Origin: an uncultured Colwellia sp.
GTDB taxonomy: Bacteria; Pseudomonadota; Gammaproteobacteria; Enterobacterales; Alteromonadaceae
DNA length: 23,303 bases
Direction: 5' to 3'
Assembly (NCBI GenBank): GCA_913020705.1
Contig: CAJWBY010000062.1
Location: 1 to 23,303 of the forward strand
This document shows, in pieces, positions 1 through 7,317 of the stretch (positions are counted from its first letter, which is position 1; the number at the start of each line of letters is the position of its first letter). The position numbers were made by a program, and so were the translations under genes. The notes beneath the pieces were generated by a model that saw only the letters and a program-made list of their open reading frames with translations, did not search any database and had not been told where the DNA came from.

Positions 1-75
<75 letters not shown>

Positions 76-94
76 ACTACATTAAGTGGTGCGA

Positions 95-123
95 ATTCTA
101 GTGGAATGTTTTGCCCCTTGCAA
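95..123 (-). promoter_or_regulatory. Sigma70-type promoter of tRNA-Thr
   Basis: On the minus strand there is TTGCAA (-35, positions 123-118), a spacer of exactly 17 bases and TAGAAT (-10, positions 100-95). This is about 20 bases before the tRNA 5' end at 75. Both hexamers are close to consensus, and the position is right for a stable-RNA promoter with a short leader, so the tRNA need not depend on read-through from coaX. Confidence 0.75.
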
Positions 124-228
124 GCGTAAAAACAAAAAAAAACCATGTTTTTGAACTTTTGATTGTTTTTTAGTCGCCCAGTGTCGAAAGTAGCGCCTAA
201 GTATCAATATGATATTGTAGGAGGGGAC

Positions 229-945
229 TTAAAAACGTTGCATACCGATAAATACAAGCTCATGAACAATATGGTGTTTAGCTGAAAGTAATATGCTTAA
301 TTTTTCTGCATTACCACCTGTCAGTATTATTTTATCGAGAGAAACTTGTTTTTTTGCTTGCGTGATCGATTGATTAATAAAGCCGAGAGTTGCTGCCCAG
401 CAGGCATTATTCACTCCATCAGAAGTACTTTTGCCAAAAGAGATATCTACATGATGTTTTTTAGTTGCCATAATCTGTGAAGTGTTTAGCAACAAGCTAT
501 TAAATAAAATATCTATCCCCGGAAGAATCCAACCACCTAAATGCTTACCACTTTGATCAAGTAAATCTATGGTTGTTGCAGTTCCCGCATCTACAATGAG
601 TATACTTTCATTTTTATAAATAAAGTTAGCTGCAAGAAGTGTTAACCAACGATCGACGCCTAAAGTTGTAGGGGTTTTATAACTAGAGGTGACACCAAAA
701 CGTTTACTTTCACTTTTTACGTTAAAAAATTCAATGGAATGTTTTTTAGCATACGTTAAAAACACATCAACTAAATGCTCTTCACTCACGCTCGCAACTA
801 TAATAACTTTAACCGATACGGTTATATTTTCTAGCCATTTCTGATTGATATCTTCATTACGTTCAGTTTGAATAACTGATAATTTCCCCTGTTGCTCAAC
901 AGTATACTTTGTACGAGTATTGCCTATATCAACAAGTAATCTCAT
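229..945 (-). CDS. coaX: Type III pantothenate kinase (CoaX)
   Basis: Phosphorylates pantothenate with ATP, the first step of coenzyme A synthesis, in the cytoplasm. The protein has the three type III signatures: DIGNTRTK near residues 6-13 (phosphate loop of the ASKHA fold), GVDRW at 96-100 and DAGTATTID at 119-127, followed by GGWILPG. At 238 residues it is a little shorter than most family members. A GTG three bases upstream (948) would also open the frame. I chose the ATG at 945 because GAGG lies 6 bases before it, while the GTG sits directly against that Shine-Dalgarno. The ATG overlaps the birA stop by one base (TGATG), implying translational coupling. Type III enzymes are known to be insensitive to CoA feedback, unlike the E. 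coli CoaA usually found in this position. Confidence 0.93.
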   Translation of the reverse strand: MRLLVDIGNTRTKYTVEQQGKLSVIQTERNEDINQKWLENITVSVKVIIVASVSEEHLVDVFLTYAKKHSIEFFNVKSESKRFGVTSSYKTPTTLGVDRWLTLLAANFIYKNESILIVDAGTATTIDLLDQSGKHLGGWILPGIDILFNSLLLNTSQIMATKKHHVDISFGKSTSDGVNNACWAATLGFINQSITQAKKQVSLDKIILTGGNAEKLSILLSAKHHIVHELVFIGMQRF

Positions 946-1952
946 CACTCTCCCCTCAAACTTACTTCACCACCATAAACGGGAGAAATTTGACCGTCAA
1001 CTTCCAATAATAATGCCCCTTGGTTATTAATTCCTCGACATATCCCTTTTTTATCTCGGGTGCCGGTGATTAATCTGACGGGCTTATTGAAATAATAATC
1101 ATGGTTAGCCCACTCATCAACCATTGTTAGTAGACCTTCATTTTGATGCTGCTGTAACCTTAAAGAAAGTTTTTCGATTAAAGTCGCTGCTAATTCATCT
1201 CGGTCAATGAAGTTCTTATTTTTGTACTCGGCATTAGTTATATTTTTATTAATGACTTCTTGTAAATCTGTCCATGGTTGGTCAACTTGTTCGGCACTTT
1301 TCTCAGGCATATTAATGTTCAAGCCAATACCAATAACACAATGGCACGGTTCAAGCGCCTGCCCTTCTAAATCAATAAGAATGCCTGCTAACTTCACACC
1401 GTCAAAATAGATATCGTTAGGCCATTTTAACTGTACATCAATTTGATAAAGATCTTTTATAGCATCGCTCACTGCCAATGCTGATACAACACTAAGCCCC
1501 ATTGCCGCAGCCATGCCCTGTTCTAAAAACCAATACATCGACATATATATATGCGAGCCAAAGGGGGAGGTCCATTTTCGGCCTCTACGACCTCGACCTG
1601 AATCTTGATATTCAGCTAAACATACTTGTAAATTATGATTTTGATTAGGTAAACGACGTAGTAAATAGCTATTCGTTGAGTCAATAATATTATGTACTTC
1701 TACTTTATTTTTCTGACCCAGTTCGAGCAGCTTATGCTGAATATTGGCTTCATCTAATAAAGTTAAAGGTTCAGATAGTTTATACCCTTTCCCAGTAACA
1801 CTATAAATATCAAGCCCCATATCTACTAATGAAGAAATGTGATTTGATATGGCGGCACGACTTACGCCTAGTTGCTCTCCTAGCCATTGCCCTGAAAAAA
1901 ACTGACCACTAGATAAATATTGAATAAGTTTTTCTTGGATAACTTTAGCCAT
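945..1952 (-). CDS. birA: Bifunctional biotin--[acetyl-CoA-carboxylase] ligase / biotin operon repressor BirA
   Basis: Makes biotinyl-5'-AMP and transfers biotin to the BCCP subunit of acetyl-CoA carboxylase; the family member with an N-terminal helix-turn-helix also represses biotin genes. Residues 1-65 form the winged helix (SRAAISNHIS recognition region), so this is the class II bifunctional type. The catalytic domain shows DSTN (91-94), the adenylate-binding loop GRGRRGRKW (119-127), KWPNDIY (176-182) and KLAG (187-190). A C-terminal SH3-like domain follows from about residue 285. Its ATG begins 2 bases after the murB stop (TGATCATG), and AAGGAA inside the end of murB is the likely ribosome site. 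No biotin operon is in view, so its regulatory target here is unseen. Confidence 0.96.
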   Translation of the reverse strand: MAKVIQEKLIQYLSSGQFFSGQWLGEQLGVSRAAISNHISSLVDMGLDIYSVTGKGYKLSEPLTLLDEANIQHKLLELGQKNKVEVHNIIDSTNSYLLRRLPNQNHNLQVCLAEYQDSGRGRRGRKWTSPFGSHIYMSMYWFLEQGMAAAMGLSVVSALAVSDAIKDLYQIDVQLKWPNDIYFDGVKLAGILIDLEGQALEPCHCVIGIGLNINMPEKSAEQVDQPWTDLQEVINKNITNAEYKNKNFIDRDELAATLIEKLSLRLQQHQNEGLLTMVDEWANHDYYFNKPVRLITGTRDKKGICRGINNQGALLLEVDGQISPVYGGEVSLRGE

Positions 1953-1954
1953 GA

Positions 1955-2980
1955 TCAGTGTATTTCCTTTAAAAATACTTCACCTTGCTCAGCGATCATT
2001 CTCACCTCTGGCTGAAGGCTGATACCGAAATTATCGAAAATCGTTTTTTGTACATAAATCGCTAAATTTTTAATATCTTCACCTTTAGCTGATTCTATAT
2101 TTGTTAGCACTAGTGCTTGCTTGTTATGCACAGCAGCACCATTCATCTGATACCCTTTTAAATTTGCTTTTTCAATTAACCATCCTGCCGCCAATTTAAC
2201 GTTACCATTCTTTTGTGGATAAAATGGAAGTTCGGGGAAACGGTCTTTCAATAAATTGAATTGGTCACTACAAACCTCAGGGTTTTTAAAAAAGCTCCCT
2301 GCGTTTGGAATAATTTTAGGATCTGGTAATTTGCTGTTTCTTAATTCAATAACCGCATTCATGATATCTAAAGCGTTGCAATTTTCAGATAAACGATTCA
2401 ACCCTTGATAGCTTAGTTTTGCCTGCCATTTTTTTATAAAACGAAGAGTAACATTTGTGATGATGCCTTTATTTTTCAAGTTCTGTTTGAAAATACTATT
2501 CCGATATTCGAATTGGCACTCTTGACGAGTTAATTGTACAGATTTGTTTTTACCAAAATCAAACCAAGTAACGCTCTCAATAAAGTCAGCTATTTCTACA
2601 CCATAAGCCCCGATATTTTGTACTGGAGCAGCGCCGACACTCCCAGGAATGAGCGCTAGATTTTCTAGACCGTTAATTCCCTTTTTAATACAGAAGCAAA
2701 CTAAATCATGCCAATTCTCACTACATGCCGCACTCACCTCATAATAATCATTTGTTTCACTGATATTTATCCCTAAAAAATCAGGGTTAATTATTACAGG
2801 GGTAATATCTTCAACAAAAAGCGTATTACTACCTTCTCCTAAAATATAAAATATTCCTTTAGTAACCGTAGTTAATGATTTTAGTTCTTGGATAGTTTTT
2901 GGATAATAAATAACGGGTGTCGTTGCAGTTATCGCAAAGCTATTATGTTTTTGTAGGGAAAATTGTTGCTGTGATTTCAT
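1955..2980 (-). CDS. murB: UDP-N-acetylenolpyruvoylglucosamine reductase (MurB)
   Basis: Reduces UDP-GlcNAc-enolpyruvate to UDP-MurNAc with NADPH and FAD, the second committed step of peptidoglycan precursor synthesis. FAD-binding residues show as GEGSNTLF (48-55) and IPGSVGAAP (111-119). YRNS (159-162) marks the type I MurB loop, NAGSFFKNP (226-234) carries the catalytic serine (Ser229), and the C-terminal acid is in QPEVRMI (Glu325). At 341 residues it has the length of E. coli MurB. It is the first gene of the tight murB-birA-coaX string. No clear Shine-Dalgarno precedes the ATG: the bases just upstream are TTATAAT. The start is nevertheless fixed by the conserved N-terminal SLQKHNSFAI alignment with family members. 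Confidence 0.96.
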   Translation of the reverse strand: MKSQQQFSLQKHNSFAITATTPVIYYPKTIQELKSLTTVTKGIFYILGEGSNTLFVEDITPVIINPDFLGINISETNDYYEVSAACSENWHDLVCFCIKKGINGLENLALIPGSVGAAPVQNIGAYGVEIADFIESVTWFDFGKNKSVQLTRQECQFEYRNSIFKQNLKNKGIITNVTLRFIKKWQAKLSYQGLNRLSENCNALDIMNAVIELRNSKLPDPKIIPNAGSFFKNPEVCSDQFNLLKDRFPELPFYPQKNGNVKLAAGWLIEKANLKGYQMNGAAVHNKQALVLTNIESAKGEDIKNLAIYVQKTIFDNFGISLQPEVRMIAEQGEVFLKEIH

Positions 2981-3070
2981 ATTATAAGTAGAAGTACGAT
3001 ACTGGTAAAAACTTTTTCTTATTCTACCTAAGTTTTGAATAAGCGGAAGAGCTTAATATCTAGAAAAGCA

Positions 3071-5236
3071 TTAACCTTGTTTACGTACAGGTAGTTTAAC
3101 GATGTTATTACTACGCTCGTTGTAGTACTTATTTTGATATTTATCAGAGTCTATACTTTGACTGTGATTAATTATAATGCCCTCAATAGGTGCATTTACC
3201 TGTTTGAGCATACGCAACCCGGTTGTAATTTGTTCTCGTTTAGTTTTTTCACCATGAACGACATATAGAACCGTTTCTACTAATTTTGAAATAATAACAG
3301 CATCGCTCACTGCATTTACCGGAGGAGTCTCAATAATGATGCGATCATAAAAGTTACCAAAAACCTTAATGAGCATATTAAAGCGTTTCATTGATAAAAA
3401 AGCTAATGGATTAGCAGGAGAAATACCTGATGTTAAAATGTCTAACTTCAAGTTCTTATCGCGGATAATACACTCATTAATTTGATGAGTTTTTGCTAAT
3501 AAATTTGATAGCCCCGGTCGGTGTGGGTTCAAATTCATATTTCTAGCGACCGTTGGATGTCTCATATCAGCTTCAATGAGTAGAACTTTCTCCATTTCAC
3601 TAAATGATCGCGCTAAATGCAGGGCAACAGTTGACTTACCCTCATTGGGTACGGAAGATGTTATCGCAATTACTTTTGCGGGTTTGCTTTCACCATTAAA
3701 TAATAGCGAAGTTCTTAACGTTCGTACTGCTTCGGTAAAACGATTATCAGTATGGTAAGGATCCTCTTTCCTTTCAGTACTTGATGCTTGGAACTTTGGT
3801 AAGACTGCAAGAATAGGTGCTTCGGTAAAGTTTTCGAGCTTACGACGGGAATTTAAAGTATCCATTAAAAGTTCACGCATGATAATAATAATGGAAATTG
3901 CAGCAAAGGATAAGATAAAACTTATAATCACCATAAGTGCTTTATTAGGAGCAAATCGACTAGTTGGGGTAATCGCCTTATCTATAAATCGTACATAAAA
4001 GTTAGCTTTATAATTCCCCATCGCATCCGTTTCTTTTAAACGGACTAAATAATTATTATAAAGCTCCTTGTTAGTATCGACTTCACGCTGAAGTTTAGTA
4101 AATCTATTTTGCTTTCTACTTAAACGTAAATATTCTGTTTTTGCTTCAGCCAAACGTACCTGTGTTCCTTTCACTTTTTCAACTGAGTTTAGATAATCTT
4201 TCTCAATCGAAATAACAATCTCATTGACTAGCTCAACGATACGCTTTTGCAAGGATTCTAACTCGGCTTGGACTGCAATACGTTTTGGATGTTTAGGGCC
4301 ATAACGCTTAGAGAGTTCAAATATTTTACGTTCTGCTTTTTCATCTGCACGCCGTAACTGAACTAAATCACTCTGATTACTAATTTCTTGAAGTTCAAGT
4401 AATTGCGAGGTATTTTTACGTCGTTTTTGAATGCTTTGATAAACAACTTCTAAGTCATCTTTTGTTTTTGCTGCACGGGTTGATGCAGAAGTTAAATCGG
4501 TTAATTCTGAGCTAACTAGACCGGCTACACCCAAAATATCAACAATACCTTCTGTTTCACGATATTCCTGTAGTGATTCCTCTGATGTATCAAGTTTCTT
4601 ACCTAATTCTTCGAGTTGGTCGACTAGCCATTGCGACGTAGACTCTTTTGACGCGCTATGAATTTCATCTTGGTATTGAAGGTAAGTAATACCTATTTGA
4701 TTAGCCACTTCTTGCGCTAATTTAGGCGTGTGTGCAACAAAACTAATATTAACGAGTTCTGTATTAGAAATAGGAGAAATAGTGAGGCGACTTTTAAATG
4801 CGCCAATCAAGCTAGTTACAGTCGGATTAACACTTCTTTTCCCGATGTTAGCGAAGAAGCTTACTTTGTCATTATATTTACCACTGTTAAACTCTTGATG
4901 TTCAACCAAATTTAAACTAGCAATAACACGTTCAGCAAATTTTCTTGATTTTAATAATTCATACTGAGTTTTAACTTGTTCTTTACTGGCGCTGGTCTCA
5001 TTAAAAGCGTCATTAATTGATAATGTATTCGCAGGCTTGTTACTGCCTATTTGTAATATGGCAGTCGCTCGGTAAGAAGGTTTGAGTAAAGAAACGTAAA
5101 AAGCCACGATTAATGAAATGAATAATGTGAAGAACACAATTTTCCACCTTCGAGTCCAAAGAGGGCTCAAAACTTCTTTTAAAGCGACCTCCTCGTTCGG
5201 GGCGTTAAAATTTATGCTTTGATTATCGTTCAACAT
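3071..5236 (-). CDS. Polysaccharide co-polymerase with C-terminal tyrosine autokinase (Wzc/VpsO/GumC-like)
   Basis: An inner-membrane protein that controls polysaccharide chain length and export and links to the outer-membrane exporter. Residues 33-51 are the first membrane segment, just after the Wzz-type N-terminus. A long periplasmic charged coiled-coil region covers roughly 200-400, including the GNVR-type stretch. A second membrane segment lies near 430-450. The C-terminal BY-kinase domain has Walker A (VPNEGKST, about 530), Walker A' (LLIEADMRHP, about 556) and Walker B (IIIETPPV, about 635). A short tyrosine cluster (DKYQNKYYNE) near the C-terminus is the expected autophosphorylation tail. 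Canonical Walker A' and B have Asp where this protein has Glu (IEAD and IETPP). It is third in a barrel-OPX-PCP gene string. It is identified at family level; its polymer is unknown. Confidence 0.9.
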   Translation of the reverse strand: MLNDNQSINFNAPNEEVALKEVLSPLWTRRWKIVFFTLFISLIVAFYVSLLKPSYRATAILQIGSNKPANTLSINDAFNETSASKEQVKTQYELLKSRKFAERVIASLNLVEHQEFNSGKYNDKVSFFANIGKRSVNPTVTSLIGAFKSRLTISPISNTELVNISFVAHTPKLAQEVANQIGITYLQYQDEIHSASKESTSQWLVDQLEELGKKLDTSEESLQEYRETEGIVDILGVAGLVSSELTDLTSASTRAAKTKDDLEVVYQSIQKRRKNTSQLLELQEISNQSDLVQLRRADEKAERKIFELSKRYGPKHPKRIAVQAELESLQKRIVELVNEIVISIEKDYLNSVEKVKGTQVRLAEAKTEYLRLSRKQNRFTKLQREVDTNKELYNNYLVRLKETDAMGNYKANFYVRFIDKAITPTSRFAPNKALMVIISFILSFAAISIIIIMRELLMDTLNSRRKLENFTEAPILAVLPKFQASSTERKEDPYHTDNRFTEAVRTLRTSLLFNGESKPAKVIAITSSVPNEGKSTVALHLARSFSEMEKVLLIEADMRHPTVARNMNLNPHRPGLSNLLAKTHQINECIIRDKNLKLDILTSGISPANPLAFLSMKRFNMLIKVFGNFYDRIIIETPPVNAVSDAVIISKLVETVLYVVHGEKTKREQITTGLRMLKQVNAPIEGIIINHSQSIDSDKYQNKYYNERSNNIVKLPVRKQG

Positions 5237-5322
5237 TACTGCTCATTATTATTTATAACGACCGCACATTAATGTGGCCTAATAAAGTTGTCGAAAATCC
5301 TTTTCTCTTTAGGTTTTAGTTT

Positions 5323-5847
5323 CTAGAAGAAACTTTGCTCTATCTTTATAATATCATCGGGGCGAATTTCACTAGTTACGTTACCTTCTAACGTCACTTT
5401 AACCCCATTAACCAGCCGCGTTATTTTCCACTCAGAACTTGACGCTCTGTTTGATAAACCACCTGCTATTGCAATGGCTTTATCCAACGTTAAATCATCT
5501 TGGTAAGGATAACCACCCGGTCGTTTAACTTGTCCGTGGATAAAAAACGGCCTATACATAGCAATAGAAACAGACACTTGTGGGTCTACAATATAATCCA
5601 CTAACAGGCCTTCTCTTATTATACGTTCTACTTTTTTAGTCGATAAACCAACAACTTGTATATCATCTAAAAAAGGAAAAGAAATAAGACCTGATTTATC
5701 AATTTTCACATCGGTCGTTAAGTCATCTTCTCCATAAACAACAATGTGTAATTTATCGCCAGGCCCCAGTACATAGTCATTTGCCTGACACAAGAAGCAA
5801 AAAAACATTAAAATTAGTGAAGGAACCCAAAAACGCATATTTTTCAT
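5323..5847 (-). CDS. Short polysaccharide export (OPX) protein, Wza/VpsN-like
   Basis: A periplasmic/outer-membrane protein that forms the export conduit for a secreted polysaccharide. An N-terminal signal peptide (FWVPSLILMFFCFLCQA, cleavage likely before ND) is followed by the Poly_export domain, which starts at DYVLGPGDKLHIVVYGEDDL. An SLBB-type domain starts near FIHGQVKRPGGYPYQ. At 174 residues it is less than half the length of E. coli Wza and has no C-terminal amphipathic helix to span the outer membrane. Such short OPX proteins are known to work with a separate beta-barrel, and one is encoded 6 bases upstream. A second ATG at 5838 has a better-spaced GGA (8 bases), so translation may start there and give 171 residues. 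The lipobox is not canonical, so I do not call it a lipoprotein. Confidence 0.88.
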   Translation of the reverse strand: MKNMRFWVPSLILMFFCFLCQANDYVLGPGDKLHIVVYGEDDLTTDVKIDKSGLISFPFLDDIQVVGLSTKKVERIIREGLLVDYIVDPQVSVSIAMYRPFFIHGQVKRPGGYPYQDDLTLDKAIAIAGGLSNRASSSEWKITRLVNGVKVTLEGNVTSEIRPDDIIKIEQSFF

Positions 5848-5853
5848 CCAATA

Positions 5854-7050
5854 TTAAATAATAACACTAAAACCTACTGATAAGCTATTACCTTGGTTAT
5901 TTAGCTGTTCTTCGCTGGCCTCAAGTTCCGTAAAAGTAAAACCTGCGAATACAGTTAACCAATCATTTCGTTGATAATTAAGCTTAATCTCTGAGTACAA
6001 ATAATCTTCTCTATCTGTTCTATCAATTAAAATAATTTCTTCTTGCCTATAACCTATAGTCGCAGATATTTGAAAATAATCGGTGAATTGATGAGCAACT
6101 TGGAAGTTAGTACTATCAACAACCCTATAACTATCTTCAATACGGTTCGTTGTTTCATAATTTCTTTGTGTATTTATATTGATTTTATTAAAAAGTGTTG
6201 GCTGCCAATTCAAATCAACTCGCCATTTCAAGGCACTATCACTTGCAAATGAATTATTTTCAAACGTTAACGTTTGGTAACCCAACAGTGCTTCTAACTG
6301 GGTAGCTGCCGTCGATTGCCATTTCATTCCAACCAATAGGGAATAACCATCATTATTTAACGTTTTATTATTTGTAAATTTTGCTTGAATGTATTCTAAA
6401 TCCACTGCGAAATATGTTTTACCTGACATCAAATAATCAAATCTAGCTGCAGCAGTTCTATCTACACGGTCAAGTAACTGGTTTTGATCTCTGCGTGTTA
6501 TATAACGAAAGTTTTCTTGGCCAAGTGATAGCTTTAATTTTGCCACTGAATCTATTTGACCATATAAATACCCAATATTTGCTGCAACCGTTTTTTTATC
6601 ATCCCCAGTTGATATTGAACTTGCATCACCTAAAGATAAATCTGTACCTCGGTATTCATAATTTTCTTGTAATTTAATATCAGCAAACAATGTTTTATTG
6701 TTATCAATTTTAAAATAATAATTCGGCTTAAATAAGAAATCACTATGGTCATCTTCACTAAAATCACTAAATTTATAGTGACTCATATTCGCTTCTAATT
6801 GTATTAAATGCCGTGACAACTGTGTTTGGATAAAGATGGAAGGTTCAACTTTAATATAACCAGTGTCTTCTTCTTCGTTATTGTTTTTATATAGAAAATT
6901 GCTTATTCGACCATATTCAGATAACAACTTGGCTGTAAATTCATTACCGCCTTCAAGTGCGAAATCAGTTTCCGCTTGAAGGGTAAAAGAAGTCAGTAAA
7001 ACAGCCCCAAAGGTAATTAGAGGAAGAAATAAGAATCTAAATATAAACAT
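5854..7050 (-). CDS. Outer-membrane beta-barrel protein of an exopolysaccharide export system (VpsM/Wzp-like)
   Basis: Signal peptide (LPLITFGAVLLTSFTLQA, cleavage before ETD) followed by about 370 residues of alternating polar/hydrophobic strands rich in aromatic girdle residues, for example FAVDLEYIQAKF, LEALLGYQTLTF and ISATIGYRQEEI. This is the pattern of a large transmembrane beta-barrel of the putative beta-barrel porin 2 type. It ends in SVGFSVII, with Ile rather than the more usual terminal Phe or Trp. Being first in a barrel-OPX-co-polymerase string matches V. cholerae vpsM-vpsN-vpsO and the Myxococcus Wzp porins that partner helix-less OPX proteins. The role as polymer channel is inferred from this context. 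The start codon is preceded by only a weak ribosome site. Confidence 0.75.
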   Translation of the reverse strand: MFIFRFLFLPLITFGAVLLTSFTLQAETDFALEGGNEFTAKLLSEYGRISNFLYKNNNEEEDTGYIKVEPSIFIQTQLSRHLIQLEANMSHYKFSDFSEDDHSDFLFKPNYYFKIDNNKTLFADIKLQENYEYRGTDLSLGDASSISTGDDKKTVAANIGYLYGQIDSVAKLKLSLGQENFRYITRRDQNQLLDRVDRTAAARFDYLMSGKTYFAVDLEYIQAKFTNNKTLNNDGYSLLVGMKWQSTAATQLEALLGYQTLTFENNSFASDSALKWRVDLNWQPTLFNKININTQRNYETTNRIEDSYRVVDSTNFQVAHQFTDYFQISATIGYRQEEIILIDRTDREDYLYSEIKLNYQRNDWLTVFAGFTFTELEASEEQLNNQGNSLSVGFSVII

Positions 7051-7316
7051 TGAAAGTAGTAAGCCCTACAAATAAATGATGCCTGCAACTAACAATATGC
7101 CCTAAAAGTAAAGAAGATGAAACAATCCTGTTACATTTGAACTCATTTTTGAAGAATAAAAAATGCTAAGTTAGTACTTTATTGTACAGATAAGCAAACA
7201 CAAAAAGTTTACACCTAAAACCAAAAACTAAAAATGCCGCTATAAAAGCGACATTTTTGATGTAGATAATAAATTGTTGATATCAAAGACGACAATAATT
7301 TTTATTGTCGCTTTGA
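7051..7316. other. 266-base gap: argA terminator region and leader of the export module
   Basis: The right half, next to the argA stop, holds two hairpins listed separately. The left half is the AT-rich upstream region of the barrel gene and presumably contains its promoter. I could not find a convincing -35/-10 pair: a TACAAT exists around 7183-7188 but has no good -35. No ORF with a ribosome site is visible. Confidence 0.5.
7230..7258 (-). terminator. Rho-independent terminator downstream of argA
   Basis: The arms aaaaatgccgct (7230-7241) and agcgacattttt (7247-7258) pair over 12 bases with one G-U, around a 5-base loop. Read on the minus strand, the stem ends in a run of T (GGCATTTTT AGTTTTT), as expected for the end of the argC-to-argA transcript. 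It lies about 60 bases beyond the argA stop. Confidence 0.7.
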
Positions 7317-7317
7317 T
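7282..7317. repeat. Strong hairpin at the argA stop codon
   Basis: The arms are atcaaag(a)cgacaataa (7282-7298) and ttattgtcgctttgat (7302-7317). They pair perfectly apart from one bulged A, around a TTT loop: 16 paired positions starting at the last base of the argA stop. On the minus strand it is not followed by a T-run, so it is more likely an mRNA 3'-end stabilising stem or a first terminator element before the hairpin at 7230-7258. Confidence 0.6.

Noticed and set aside
124..228. Possible terminator of coaX (AAAAAC-ATG-GTTTTT followed by T-run)
   Set aside because: The stem has only one G-C pair and a 3-base loop, so it is too weak to call. coaX may be co-transcribed with the tRNA.
946..948. 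GTG as the coaX start
   Set aside because: It touches the Shine-Dalgarno directly, whereas the ATG three bases later has GAGG at 6 bases and gives a TGATG coupling with birA.
2981..3009. Promoter-like TTTACC-N17-TATAAT upstream of murB
   Set aside because: The TATAAT abuts the murB ATG, so transcription would begin inside the first codons, and there is no in-frame Met soon after to serve as an alternative start.
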